DNA of 64,000 bases, taken from positions 3,100,001 to 3,164,000 of the forward strand of contig OZ251980.1 in assembly GCA_965246745.1 (NCBI GenBank), written 5' to 3'. The position numbers and the translations under genes are program-made. The stretch comes from JANXMY01 sp965246745. GTDB lineage: Bacteria; Armatimonadota; Armatimonadia; Armatimonadales; Capsulimonadaceae. Below, in pieces: positions 6,556 to 14,723 of the stretch (position 1 is its first letter; each line of letters opens with the position of its first letter). The notes beneath the pieces are model-generated. The model was not told the origin of the DNA. It did no database searches and saw only the letters and a program-made list of their open reading frames with translations.

Positions 6556-8424
6556 CTATTCCAGCGGCTGAGGGACCTGACGCCACGAGTACAGCGTGTA
6601 CAAGCTGCCGGTGGTCGGAAAAAACGGCGGCGGGGTATTTCGCATGCGGGCATCGTAGTTGAACTGGGTGTTGAACCCGTGGTCCAGCAGGAGGCTGCCG
6701 TTGAACTGGCCGAATGTGCCGACAGTAGACGACAGGTAGCCGCCCATGTTTTCCCACAAGCCGACCGGCCGCTCGTTGAAGTGATCGGCATCGTAGAGGC
6801 CCGATGCCAGCACGGTGCCGTCCATCTCGAATTGGGTCAAGTCCGCCCCGGTGGAGTCTTTGGTCGTCACCAGGACATTGTTGGAGATGAGGCCGAGTGT
6901 GCCGGCTTTCGTCAAAAAGTCCGGGTCCTTGTCTTCGGCGATATACACCGGCGTGCCTTTGGACGGGTCGGAAGTCGGGCTGCCGTTGACATCAATGTAC
7001 TTCGGAGCGCCGTTCGCGTCGGTCGCGACTTTGCGCTTGGTGCTGTAGGTGACGCTGCCGTCAATGTTGCAGTTTTTGTTCTGCGGCGTCGTAACCGTCA
7101 GGCCGTTGTGGGTCGCCGTGCCGGAATTGCTGTCCACAGTGTTGTCGGCGACGGTGCCGTGCAGGCCGCCGATTTTGGGGTCGCCCTGCGCCCCGATGTT
7201 GCCGTTGACATACACGACCCCGTTGGTGCCGCGCGGGACGCTGCCGGTGGCGGGCACAAAAGCGGTTTGTTTCCAAGTGCCGTCGGGCTGCTGCGTTTCC
7301 AGGGTCGTGCCCTGGCTCGAAACCCCCGGCGTGGCATTGATGGTGACCCGCTGCACGGTCGTGCCCTGCGTGACGGTGATCACCTGAACCGACTTGTTCG
7401 GGCCGGTCGCCGACAGCGCCATTTCGCTGACATCGCCTTCCACATACACGCCGCCGCCGGGACAAATGGTCACGCCGGTCGGGTTCAGCGTCTGGGCGGC
7501 GCTGCCGAGCGCGGCGGTCTTCTGCGTGTCGCTGGAAGTCGGAAACGGCACCGGCGGGGTGCCGGTCTGAACCGTGCCCGCCCCGCCGGCGGCGACGTTG
7601 AGCCACTGGTCGGTTTTCGAGCCGTCGGAGTTTGTCACCACCTTCGGCGGCGTGTTGGGGGCGACGAAGTCTTTGTTCCAGGCGATGCCGTTCTGGCCCG
7701 ACACGGAGTACGCGTCGTCGCCGGTGTAGGTAAACATCGGAGCGGTGCCGGCGGCGGATTTCCAGATGATGTTTTCCGGCTGACCGTTGGTGTTGTTGTC
7801 GTGGACGGGGCCGTCAAAGGTGGTCAGGCCCGAGACCCAGTAGTTGTTGGCATTGTTCCACGAATCCAGCAGCACCAGGTACTTGGCGAGGCTGCCCTGC
7901 CCGACATACGCCTGCACGACCGTCTGCTGGCCGCCGCAGACGCCGATGGACTCGATCAAATACTTTTTCTGGTTGGAAGTCGGGCTGGTCGGGTCTTCGT
8001 TATAGCGGTCCGGGTAAAGCCGCACGGAAAAATAGGTGCCGGGCGTGCTCGGGTCGGGGACGACGACGCCCCGGTTGGCGACGGTGCCGAACTCCCAGCC
8101 GGTCGGGGCCTGAGCGCCGCCGATGGGCGGCTGCGGCTGTTTTTGCAGCCAGGCCAGGGTGTATTGGATGCCGGATTCGGCCATGTTGAACGAGGTGGCG
8201 GCGCGGGTGCGGGCGGCGCTGGCCTGCATGGCGTTGTCGGTCAATCCGAGAATGCCGCTGTAGCCGCGCGAGCCGTTGGACCCGGCGGTGCCGATGAGGG
8301 TGATGGTGAGGACGCCGAGCATGACCAGCATGGTCATCGCCATGCCCATGCCGCGCTGCCCGCGCCGCCGCCGCTGCGCCCAGGGGGTTTGAAGTGCCGT
8401 CTGCGTATTTTTCTGCGTCTGCAT
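6556..8424 (-). CDS. PilX-like pilus assembly protein
   Basis: A ~622-residue protein with a Lys/Arg-rich N-terminus, a single hydrophobic segment (residues ~27-50, MAMTMLVMLGVLTITLIGTAG) and then AESGIQYTLAWLQ, the pattern of PilX/minor pilin-like assembly proteins, although the classical GFTLxE cleavage site is not obvious. The remainder is a long Gly/Thr/Asn-rich extracytoplasmic region. The ATG at 8424 is preceded by AAGGA at correct spacing; an ATG ten codons upstream has no SD. It is the last gene of a five-gene minus-strand pilin cluster and converges on the T-box operon. A tip adhesin or minor pilus component is the likely role. Confidence 0.7.
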   Translation of the reverse strand: MQTQKNTQTALQTPWAQRRRRGQRGMGMAMTMLVMLGVLTITLIGTAGSNGSRGYSGILGLTDNAMQASAARTRAATSFNMAESGIQYTLAWLQKQPQPPIGGAQAPTGWEFGTVANRGVVVPDPSTPGTYFSVRLYPDRYNEDPTSPTSNQKKYLIESIGVCGGQQTVVQAYVGQGSLAKYLVLLDSWNNANNYWVSGLTTFDGPVHDNNTNGQPENIIWKSAAGTAPMFTYTGDDAYSVSGQNGIAWNKDFVAPNTPPKVVTNSDGSKTDQWLNVAAGGAGTVQTGTPPVPFPTSSDTQKTAALGSAAQTLNPTGVTICPGGGVYVEGDVSEMALSATGPNKSVQVITVTQGTTVQRVTINATPGVSSQGTTLETQQPDGTWKQTAFVPATGSVPRGTNGVVYVNGNIGAQGDPKIGGLHGTVADNTVDSNSGTATHNGLTVTTPQNKNCNIDGSVTYSTKRKVATDANGAPKYIDVNGSPTSDPSKGTPVYIAEDKDPDFLTKAGTLGLISNNVLVTTKDSTGADLTQFEMDGTVLASGLYDADHFNERPVGLWENMGGYLSSTVGTFGQFNGSLLLDHGFNTQFNYDARMRNTPPPFFPTTGSLYTLYSWRQVPQPLE

Positions 8425-8441
8425 GGTAAAGTCCTTGCTGT

Positions 8442-8461
8442 CCCAGGATTTCAATCCTGGG
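8442..8461. repeat. 20-bp palindrome
   Basis: CCCAGGATTTCAATCCTGGG, a perfect hairpin between two pilin-type genes. It belongs to the structure-conserved, sequence-variable palindrome class seen repeatedly in this window. Confidence 0.8.
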
Positions 8462-8487
8462 CCTTCAATCCGGGGCCGCCTGAACTG

Positions 8488-9414
8488 CTAGTGATACTGG
8501 AACGTGTCGTTGCCGGTGCGGCTTCCCGTGTTCGGCGGGGTCGCGTCGCTGCCGGTGTAATGGTCGCGCATGTAAACGCACTTGCCGACCAGGGCGCTGG
8601 AGCTGGCCCCGGAGCCTTGCTCGTTGGTCTGCTGGCCGTTGATGGCGCTGTAATAGCTGCTGATGATCTTTACTTCCACCTGAGTCTGCTGAGACACCGA
8701 AGGCCGGACAAATTGAACGGCGTTGGGGGCGGTGCCGACGCTTTTGCAGAGCGCGACCGGCGGAAACTGCACCGGGTCGAACACACCGCCGGCCTTTGTC
8801 ACATCATACTGCCACAAATAGGTTCCGCTGTCGGCATTGGCCGTGCCGTCGCGATTGCCCCGGTAGATCAGCGCCACCGGGCCGACCCCGAGGCCGCCTT
8901 TGCGGAGGTTGTTCAGCGGTGCGCCGGACGCCGGCCAGGCGGCGGTGCCGGCCTGCCAGTACTGGTTCGGCGCGAGCCGGCGGACAGTGATGCCGCCGGG
9001 CAGAGGCGACGCCGTGTAGCCGTTTTCCGTCGGCGACAAGACCGGCGGCATGAAAATCTCAATCGCCGTGTTGATGGTTTCGCCGTTCAGGGTCGTGCTG
9101 AAGCGGTCCATCGAGACGGTGCCGGTCCCCTGCCAGGTGCTTTCCGGCTGCCCGGCCGCCGCCGAGGTCGGCAGGGCAAAGCCGCTGGCTTCATGGAGCT
9201 GCCCGACGACCTGCTGAATGGCATTGGCCGCTTCGGCAGTGGAGTAAACCTGCGCCTGGGTCCGCACGGTGCTGCGGGCGGAGTCGAGCACCAGGGTCAT
9301 GGCCCCGAGAAACATCAAGGCCATCAGCGAAATGCAGATCAGCGATTCCAGCAGACCGAAGCCGCGCCGTCCGGCGGGCGCGGGGCGGGGATTAAAATTT
9401 CTCATACAGCTCAC
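8488..9414 (-). CDS. prepilin-type N-terminal cleavage/methylation protein (minor pilin)
   Basis: A ~308-residue type IV pilin/pseudopilin-like protein. The basic leader ends RRG|FGLLESLICISLMALMFLG, matching the prepilin peptidase site (G before F, Glu at +5) and the hydrophobic N-terminal helix used for assembly. A long extracytoplasmic domain follows. A GTG at 9414 sits seven bases after GGAGAGG and is chosen; ATG at 9405 is the alternative, and an upstream ATG at 9450 lies inside a tandem repeat and is unlikely. Spacing to neighbours and shared strand indicate one operon with the other pilin genes. PilW/GspJ-like is the nearest description. Confidence 0.78.
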   Translation of the reverse strand: MSCMRNFNPRPAPAGRRGFGLLESLICISLMALMFLGAMTLVLDSARSTVRTQAQVYSTAEAANAIQQVVGQLHEASGFALPTSAAAGQPESTWQGTGTVSMDRFSTTLNGETINTAIEIFMPPVLSPTENGYTASPLPGGITVRRLAPNQYWQAGTAAWPASGAPLNNLRKGGLGVGPVALIYRGNRDGTANADSGTYLWQYDVTKAGGVFDPVQFPPVALCKSVGTAPNAVQFVRPSVSQQTQVEVKIISSYYSAINGQQTNEQGSGASSSALVGKCVYMRDHYTGSDATPPNTGSRTGNDTFQYH

Positions 9415-9430
9415 GCTTTCGCCTCTCCGG

Positions 9431-9466
9431 TCTTCAAATCGTGTCTTCAAATCGTGTCTTCAAATC
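9431..9466. repeat. 13-bp tandem repeat (TCTTCAAATCGTG)
   Basis: Two full copies plus a partial third, filling most of the spacer between two minor-pilin genes. Confidence 0.9.
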
Positions 9467-9467
9467 T

Positions 9468-9992
9468 TTAATTCTTGGCAAGCAGGGTTGTCGTGCTGTA
9501 GCTGCCGCCGGCATACGCGCCGCCGGTCCAGCTTACCTGCACCGTGATCTGGGTCAGCAGGCCGGCGGGGACTCCGCTGCCGGAATGGACCGAGGCGTAA
9601 TCGGCCACCGTGACCAGGCCCTGGCTGCCCGGCGGGAAATACCCCTGTGTCGTGCCGTCGTTGACGAGGCTGTCCGCCGCCGTAAACGAATAAGTCGCGC
9701 CGCCGGTGACCGCCTGGGGAAAGCCGGACGGCTGCGCCGGGTCAATTACTTGCAGGCTTTGAAGCTGCGACCGGCTCAGGTTGCCGAACCCGGCGGAGCG
9801 GATTTGGTCCATTTTATGCTGGGCGATCATCGCCGCCTGCGCGTAGTTGCTGCTGTGCTGCGCCCCGCGAATGGTCATCGGAAAAACCGCGCCGAACAGA
9901 GTCGCCATCATGCCTAAGATGATAATGGCAAACGCCACTTCCGTGATCGTAAACCCGCGCTGCCGCCGCCGCATCCGATTGTTTTGTGTCAT
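9468..9992 (-). CDS. prepilin-type pseudopilin (PilV/GspI-like)
   Basis: A 174-residue protein with the prepilin signature RRQRGFTITEVAFAIIILGMM at residues ~8-28, including Glu at mature position 5. After the helix comes HKMDQIRSAGF, typical of PilV/GspI-like minor pilins, then a beta-rich C-terminal domain. The ATG is preceded by a G-rich segment. It lies between the hairpin element downstream of a major-pilin-like gene and the PilW-like gene, within the minus-strand pilin cluster. It should be exported through the inner membrane and processed by a PilD-type peptidase that is not encoded here. Confidence 0.78.
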   Translation of the reverse strand: MTQNNRMRRRQRGFTITEVAFAIIILGMMATLFGAVFPMTIRGAQHSSNYAQAAMIAQHKMDQIRSAGFGNLSRSQLQSLQVIDPAQPSGFPQAVTGGATYSFTAADSLVNDGTTQGYFPPGSQGLVTVADYASVHSGSGVPAGLLTQITVQVSWTGGAYAGGSYSTTTLLAKN

Positions 9993-10058
9993 GGAACCCC
10001 CCGCGAAACTCTCAAAAAATCTTAGGCTGATTATCGGCAGATACAGGCGGGAAAAGAA

Positions 10059-10155
10059 GCCCCCCGCCCCAATTCTGGGGAGCCGGAATAAGATGAGGAA
10101 GCCGGACGGTAACGGTTCCTCTCCGTCCGGCTCCCCAGAATTGGGGCGGGGGGGC
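10059..10155. repeat. long inverted repeat between pilin genes
   Basis: Two ~29-base arms (10059-10087 and 10126-10155) are almost perfect reverse complements and can form a hairpin of nearly 100 bases. Each arm itself contains the CCCCAATTCTGGGG palindrome. On the minus strand it is followed by TTCTTTTCC and may end or attenuate transcription of the upstream pilin gene. It is related to the G-rich palindromes found inside queG and the S41 peptidase gene. Confidence 0.85.
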
Positions 10156-10160
10156 CTTTC

Positions 10161-10610
10161 TTAATAGCCGTGATACCATTTCTCGTTCAGCGCATACCCG
10201 CTGCCGGTGGCCCCGGTGACATTGCAGCTCGGCGATGTCAGCACCGTGCCGGCATCGTAGGTGCCGCCGGTCGGGCAGCTCGGCTTTCGGCGGATGTAGC
10301 TGGAAACGGCGGCGGTGGACACAAGCTGGTAATTTCCGGCGGGGCCGGATGTGGTCGGCGTGGTGCCGTCCACGAAAAAGACCGCCGTGGCCGACTGGTT
10401 GAGCTTGTTTTCCATGATCGCCTGCTGCTTGGCGCTGTCAATCTGCTTCAAATTGCCCACGCAGCTTTTGGCCCGGCTGGTTTCGCGGGCGGCAACAAAG
10501 TTGGGGAGGGCAATCGCGAGCAGGACGGCGATAATCAGCACGACAATCATGATCTCGACCAGCGTGAAGCCGCTGCGGCGAGGGGAGGGAACTAAGAGCG
10601 ACGGTCGCAT
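10161..10610 (-). CDS. type IV pilin-like protein (second copy)
   Basis: A 149-residue prepilin with GFTLVEIMIVVLIIAVLLAI at residues ~14-33, the canonical cleavage site and assembly helix of PilE/PilA and GspG-type subunits. The conserved continuation NFVAARETSRAKSCVGNLKQ is shared almost word for word with the neighbouring upstream pilin, so the two are paralogues. The C-terminal half is Thr/Gly-rich and ends with the YHGY/YHG tail also present in its paralogue. It lies downstream of an intrinsic terminator, so its expression may depend on readthrough. A major-pilin or pseudopilin role is likely. Confidence 0.85.
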   Translation of the reverse strand: MRPSLLVPSPRRSGFTLVEIMIVVLIIAVLLAIALPNFVAARETSRAKSCVGNLKQIDSAKQQAIMENKLNQSATAVFFVDGTTPTTSGPAGNYQLVSTAAVSSYIRRKPSCPTGGTYDAGTVLTSPSCNVTGATGSGYALNEKWYHGY

Positions 10611-10625
10611 TGTGGCCTACCTTCC

Positions 10626-10657
10626 AAAAAAAGATGCCAGGCACAGCCTGGCATCTT
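10626..10657 (-). terminator. terminator between two pilin genes (minus strand)
   Basis: On the minus strand AAGATGCCAGGC, a 3-base loop, GCCTGGCATCTT and a run of T. It follows the first pilin gene and precedes the second, which suggests the first is made in excess. Confidence 0.85.
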
Positions 10658-10701
10658 CTCGGTGTCATGCTCAAGAAATACAGCAAGAGCAGGTGGGACG
10701 A

Positions 10702-11157
10702 TTACTGGCCGAGGCCATGATAGAACTTGCCGGCCGGGGTGACAGACACGGTGCTGTTCGGCCCTTTGTAATTAGCATCGGTCGGCGCGGTCGAGATGTC
10801 GCACAGCGGGTCGGCGGTGATCGTGGCCGGGACGGAATAAGTGCCGCCGGACGGGCAGGCGGGCTTGGACCGAAGATAGCCGGCCGCGCCGACAAGTCCG
10901 GTGGTCGCGTTGCTGTCAATGGTCGGGATCACACCGCCGGTGTAGCTGGTGGCGTTCAGCTTTTTGTCCATGCAGTACTGCTGGGTGGCGCTGTCAATCT
11001 GCTTGAGGTTGCCGATGCACGCTTTGGCGCGGGACGATTCGCGGGCGGCCACGAAGTTCGGGATTGCGATTGCCAGCAGGATGCCGATAATCAAAACGAC
11101 GATCATGATCTCGACCAGCGTGAAGCCGGTCTTTTTGTTGTTCGGGCGAAACTTCAT
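10702..11157 (-). CDS. type IV pilin-like protein (first copy, probable major subunit)
   Basis: A 151-residue prepilin: short basic leader MKFRPNNKKTG, then FTLVEIMIVVLIIGILLAIA (Glu at mature position 5) and ARESSRAKACIGNLKQIDSA, shared with the second copy. The C-terminal half carries CPSGGTY, also in the paralogue. It is the first gene of the minus-strand pilin cluster, with SD AAGGAG before its ATG, and is followed by a strong terminator, the usual arrangement for an abundant subunit. Whether the filament is a type IV pilus or a type II secretion pseudopilus cannot be decided, because no ATPase, platform or secretin gene is in the window. Confidence 0.86.
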   Translation of the reverse strand: MKFRPNNKKTGFTLVEIMIVVLIIGILLAIAIPNFVAARESSRAKACIGNLKQIDSATQQYCMDKKLNATSYTGGVIPTIDSNATTGLVGAAGYLRSKPACPSGGTYSVPATITADPLCDISTAPTDANYKGPNSTVSVTPAGKFYHGLGQ

Positions 11158-11429
11158 TCGTAACTCCTTGGGTGCAATCTGTTAAGATGTAAGTGAACGG
11201 CGTAGTGTTCTCGGGACCGGCGCTGCGCTTGCATGTTGGTTGCAGTGCCGTTTCCCGGTGACACTCTAGTTATCGGAGCGGGCCGGGGGCCTCTGTAGGG
11301 CAAACCGGCAGGCACGAATACGGGGATTTTTGCACGGGGAGTTGTGAGGGAAGGGCGAGGGAGTGAGCTTCACTCGCCCCGTGCTCCCCGTGGGGCAGTT
11401 GCCCTGCTCTTTGTTCCAAGCCGGAGGGC
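11158..11429. other. intergenic region between divergent pilin and ANTAR genes
   Basis: No convincing coding region. It must contain the minus-strand promoter of the first pilin gene, but I see no clear consensus. A G+C-rich inverted segment (GTGCTCCCCGTGGGGCA, ~11380-11396) is the only local structure. No sigma-54 type GG-N10-GC element was found. Confidence 0.4.
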
Positions 11430-11458
11430 TTGACATTGCCCCGCCCAGCGTGTATACT
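11430..11458 (+). promoter_or_regulatory. sigma-70-type promoter for the ANTAR regulator
   Basis: TTGACA (11430-11435), 17-base spacer, TATACT (11453-11458). It implies an untranslated leader of about 235 bases before the TTG start at 11700. Confidence 0.8.
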
Positions 11459-11464
11459 ACGCTT

Positions 11465-11699
11465 GCTTCTGACGAAACGGCTTGTTTCACGCCTTCCGTC
11501 AGCCGCAGGCAGCCCGGAACGATGCCGTGCCGGCCGCCGCACCCTTTTCCATCAGTCAGCGCCTGTTTCCCGCGCACCGCCGCGCCCTTCTCCCGACCAC
11601 TCTGCGACAGAGGCAAGCCGACACCGCCGTCACCCCACCCGTGGCCGCCGCGTGCCGCCGCTTGGCCTCTTTTTTTGCGTGTGAAAGGACGGAGGAGAG
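11465..11699 (+). promoter_or_regulatory. long untranslated leader of the ANTAR regulator gene
   Basis: About 235 bases without a supported gene. An inverted pair CTGACG...CGTCAG (~11468-11503) lies near its 5' end. Near its 3' end a G+C-rich stretch with self-complementary GGCC copies runs into TCTTTTTTTG (~11670), which could act as a terminator before the SD GGAGGAG. No known riboswitch class was recognised. Confidence 0.4.
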
Positions 11700-12284
11700 T
11701 TGACGGACTCCGTGAAAATCATAATCGCCGATGACGACCCGCTGACCCGGCTGGACCTAAGCCATGCCCTGCGCGGCCTCGGCATGACCGTGCTCGGCGA
11801 AGCCGAGGACGGACGACACGCGCTGGCCCTAGCCCGCTCCCTGCGGCCCGATCTGCTGATTTTGGATATTATGATGCCGCAGATGGACGGCCTGGAAGCC
11901 GCGCGGGTCGCCCGCACCGAGCAATTAGGCGCGGTCATGCTGCTGTCCGGGTACGCCGAGGAAGACATGATCGCGCAGGCCGACGCCGCCGGGGTGCTGG
12001 CTTACCTGCGGAAGCCGTTCCGGGCCGATGAGCTGGCCCCGGCCATCGCCATTTCGCTCGGACGCCACCGCGAGCGGCAGGCTTTGGAAACCGATGTGGA
12101 GGATTTGCGGGAGAAAATGGAAGCCCGCAAAGTTGTGGGCCGGGCCAAAGCCATTTTGATGGAGCGCCATCAGTTGTCCGAGCGCGAAGCGTTTTACCGC
12201 ATTCAGGCCCAAAGCCAGACCCTGCAAAAGCCGGCGTCGGAGATCGCCCGCGCTATCATCACCGCCAGCGAGATGGGCATCTAG
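11700..12284 (+). CDS. response regulator with ANTAR RNA-binding output domain
   Basis: A 194-residue two-domain regulator. Residues 1-~120 are a receiver domain with acidic DDD near residue 11, the phospho-acceptor Asp in LLILDIMMPQMDG (~55) and Lys in YLRKPF (~103). A helical linker leads to a C-terminal ANTAR domain (~137-190; VVGRAKAILMERHQLSEREA), which binds dual-hairpin RNA and prevents transcription termination. The TTG start has GGAGGAG in front. No histidine kinase is adjacent. Its own leader is long and may hold a terminator-like element, so autoregulation by antitermination is possible but unproven. Confidence 0.9.
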   Translation: MTDSVKIIIADDDPLTRLDLSHALRGLGMTVLGEAEDGRHALALARSLRPDLLILDIMMPQMDGLEAARVARTEQLGAVMLLSGYAEEDMIAQADAAGVLAYLRKPFRADELAPAIAISLGRHRERQALETDVEDLREKMEARKVVGRAKAILMERHQLSEREAFYRIQAQSQTLQKPASEIARAIITASEMGI

Positions 12285-12433
12285 CGCCCGGCCCTAGCGC
12301 CCGGTCAATTTATGGGGTATTATCACGCCCGAATGCCTGCCCCAAGTTCTCATCCGACCAATCTCTCGCACGACCGACCGCCGCAGTACAGACACGGAAC
12401 AAACACAGGACACACCCGAGGAGGACATCACAC

Positions 12434-13777
12434 TTGCGACCTACCATGCCCGGCACACGTTTTGATACGCTTTCGCCTTTCGGCACGCTTTCGCTCCGCA
12501 CCGCGCTTGCGCTCGGCATCGGCCTCGCCGCCTTCGGCGGCGCGTCGGCCTTCGCCCAGGACGCCCCCGCGACCCAGGCCGCCCCGCCCGGACCGGCCAC
12601 CCAGCCGCCGCCCCCGCCCGGCACCGACCAGCCCGCGCCGACCCAGCCGCCCGCCGCCCCGGCCCCGCCCGGAACGGCAGCCGCGCCCGGTGCGCCCGCC
12701 CCGGCCCCCGCCGCCGCGCCGGTCAACTACAACTTGCAGTACAACGGCCTCATTGACGGCTACTACCTGTTCAACTTCCGCAACCCGAAAAATATCTCGT
12801 TCGGCGGCGGGCACACCTATTACGACACCCGGCACAATTCTCCCGCGCTGTCTTTGGCCGAGCTGAACGTCTTCCAAACCGCCAAGCCCTCGGGCTTCGG
12901 CTTTAAAGCAACGCTGATGACCGGCGACACCGCCGACATCAACCATTACGGAGTCGGCTCGTCTCTCGGCGAAGCCCGCTACAAAAATGTCCAGCAGCTT
13001 TACGGCACCTATGCCCTCGGCGGCGACGGGGCCGGCTTCGACTTCGGCAAGTTCTACACGCCCTTCGGCTACGAAGTGACCGAGTCCAACGGCAATTACA
13101 ATTACTCGCGCTCGACGGCGTTCAACTACCTGCCGTTCTACCACGCCGGCGCTCGTATTTATTCGCCGGTTCCCGGCCTCGCCGGGCTGACTGCGACGTT
13201 CTACCTAGTCAACGGCATCTTCAACACCCCGACGATGGGGGTTCAGAACGACTCCAAGCGCCCCGGCTATGCCGGTCAGCTCAATTACACCGACCCCAAA
13301 GGCAAGTTCACGCTGATTTCCGAGCTGGGGCTGGGCAAGCAGAAAGACCCGCTGGCGCTCGGGACCGGCAGCCAAACGAAAATCGTCCTCAACGACAATA
13401 ACTTCACCTACAACCTCAATGCCAATCAGCTCTTCGGCCTGGATTATGTCTACCGCAAGCTGACCCCCGACGGTCTGCCGAAGCAGACGACCAACGCTTA
13501 CGCGGTCTACTACCGCCAGGCGCTGACCCCGAAAACGGCCTTCGCCCTGCGCTTCTCGGGCGCCACCGACAAAACCGACGGCGTCGGCACCGCCCGGCCT
13601 TACGACATCACGGGCACTTACGAGCTGAAAACCGCGCCCAACTTCCTGACTCGTCTGGAATACCGCCACGACCATACGAACGTCCCCAACACGTTCTACA
13701 GCGGCAGTGATGACCAGGGAAGCCCGACAAAGAAAGACCAGGACACGCTCAGCGTATCCGGCGTGTTCACGTTCTAA
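12434..13777 (+). CDS. outer-membrane beta-barrel protein (BBP2/porin-like)
   Basis: A ~447-residue exported protein. A signal peptide (~20-42, cleavage after AFAQ) is followed by a ~55-residue Pro/Ala-rich spacer and a beta-barrel region with regular aromatic-ended strands from residue ~95 to the end. The region YNLQYNGLIDGYYLFNFRNP and the closing VSGVFTF with terminal Phe fit outer-membrane beta-barrel porins of the BBP2 (OmpL-like) type. The TTG at 12434 is nine bases after GAGGAGG; ATG 12446 is the alternative. A TATTAT box at ~12319 may be its promoter. The solute is unknown. Confidence 0.8.
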   Translation: MRPTMPGTRFDTLSPFGTLSLRTALALGIGLAAFGGASAFAQDAPATQAAPPGPATQPPPPPGTDQPAPTQPPAAPAPPGTAAAPGAPAPAPAAAPVNYNLQYNGLIDGYYLFNFRNPKNISFGGGHTYYDTRHNSPALSLAELNVFQTAKPSGFGFKATLMTGDTADINHYGVGSSLGEARYKNVQQLYGTYALGGDGAGFDFGKFYTPFGYEVTESNGNYNYSRSTAFNYLPFYHAGARIYSPVPGLAGLTATFYLVNGIFNTPTMGVQNDSKRPGYAGQLNYTDPKGKFTLISELGLGKQKDPLALGTGSQTKIVLNDNNFTYNLNANQLFGLDYVYRKLTPDGLPKQTTNAYAVYYRQALTPKTAFALRFSGATDKTDGVGTARPYDITGTYELKTAPNFLTRLEYRHDHTNVPNTFYSGSDDQGSPTKKDQDTLSVSGVFTF

Positions 13778-13786
13778 CGCAAACTA

Positions 13787-13820
13787 CCCCCCCGGTCCCC
13801 AATCATGGGGGCCGGGGGGA
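13787..13820. repeat. G-rich palindromic element
   Basis: Inverted C-run/G-run arms around CCCCAATCATGGGG between the porin and radC genes. It is the intergenic version of the element found in frame within queG and the S41 peptidase gene, and may weakly terminate porin transcription. Confidence 0.75.
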
Positions 13821-13832
13821 CTCCATACTCCT

Positions 13833-14723
13833 ATGCCAAACCCAGCCGTCACGGACGATGGCCTTGCCCCGTCCACTCAAACAACACGGATTGCTCCCCG
13901 CGCCGCGCCGCGCCTTTGGACACCCGCCGACGCGCCCGCCCCGGACGACGCGCCGACCCCTGCCGCGCCGACCCCTGCTGAGCCGCGCAAACCCGCGCCG
14001 AAGCCGAAAGCCACGGCGGAAGACGCCGCCGTCCGCGACCGCTACAGCCCGGCCCTCAAAGACCTGCCTGCCGAAGAGCGCCCGCGCGAGCGGCTCCACG
14101 CCTACGGGGCGCAGGCGCTTACCACCGCCGAGCTGATCGCTATTCTGATCCGCACCGGCAACGCCCAGCGCTCCGCCGTTTCGCTCGGCGAATTTCTGCT
14201 GGCCGAGTTCGGCAGCATCAAAGGAGTCGCGACGGCAAGCGCCGAGCAGCTCGCCGCCGTCAAGGGCCTCGGCCTCGCCAAAGCCGCCCAGATCAAAGCG
14301 GCTTTGGAGTTCGGCAACCGCTTGGCCCTGTTCACCGAAGAAGGCCGCCCCGCCATCGGCGGCCCGCGCGACGTGTCCAACCTGCTGATGCCGGACCTGC
14401 GGTATCAAAAAAAAGAGCACCTGAAATCGCTGCTGCTGGACACCAAAAACAAAGTGCTGGCGATTAAAACCGTCTCCATCGGCGATCTTTCGTCGTCCAT
14501 CGTCCACCCGCGCGAAGTCTACAAAGACGCCGTGCTGGCCTCGGCGGCGTCCATCATCGTCGCCCACAACCACCCATCGGGCGACCCGACCCCCAGCGCC
14601 GAAGATGTCGCCGTCACCAAGCGCCTCATCCAATCCGGCGAAATCATGGGCATAGATTTACTCGACCATATCGTCCTCGGCGACGGCACCTTCGTCTCGC
14701 TCAAAGAGCGCGGCCTGATTTAG
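13833..14723 (+). CDS. radC: RadC-family JAMM-domain protein
   Basis: A 296-residue RadC homologue. The first ~65 residues are a Pro/Ala-rich extension. A helix-hairpin-helix region (~70-160, GLGLAKAAQIKAALEFG) precedes the MPN+/JAMM domain (~175-296) with the metal motif HNHPSGDPTPS and following Asp near residue 245. RadC was once linked to DNA repair; its biochemical role is still uncertain and a metalloprotease or nuclease-like fold is inferred from JAMM. ATG 13833 is the first good start after the palindrome; longer reading upstream would overlap the porin gene. It ends by overlapping the last codon of the convergent pseudogene. Confidence 0.88.
   Translation: MPNPAVTDDGLAPSTQTTRIAPRAAPRLWTPADAPAPDDAPTPAAPTPAEPRKPAPKPKATAEDAAVRDRYSPALKDLPAEERPRERLHAYGAQALTTAELIAILIRTGNAQRSAVSLGEFLLAEFGSIKGVATASAEQLAAVKGLGLAKAAQIKAALEFGNRLALFTEEGRPAIGGPRDVSNLLMPDLRYQKKEHLKSLLLDTKNKVLAIKTVSIGDLSSSIVHPREVYKDAVLASAASIIVAHNHPSGDPTPSAEDVAVTKRLIQSGEIMGIDLLDHIVLGDGTFVSLKERGLI

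Noticed and set aside
9405..9450. Longer start (9450) for the PilW-like gene
   Set aside because: The extension is translated from the 13-bp tandem repeat and would precede a normal prepilin leader; a GTG with good SD lies downstream.
6523..9471. A 2.9-kb open plus-strand frame opposite the pilin genes
   Set aside because: It is an antisense shadow caused by high GC and codon bias: the translation is Arg/Gly/Ala/His-rich with no domains, while the minus strand encodes clear prepilin signatures.
11158..11429. Sigma-54 promoter upstream of the first pilin gene
   Set aside because: A GGCAC-containing stretch on the minus strand lacks GC at the required 10-base spacing.
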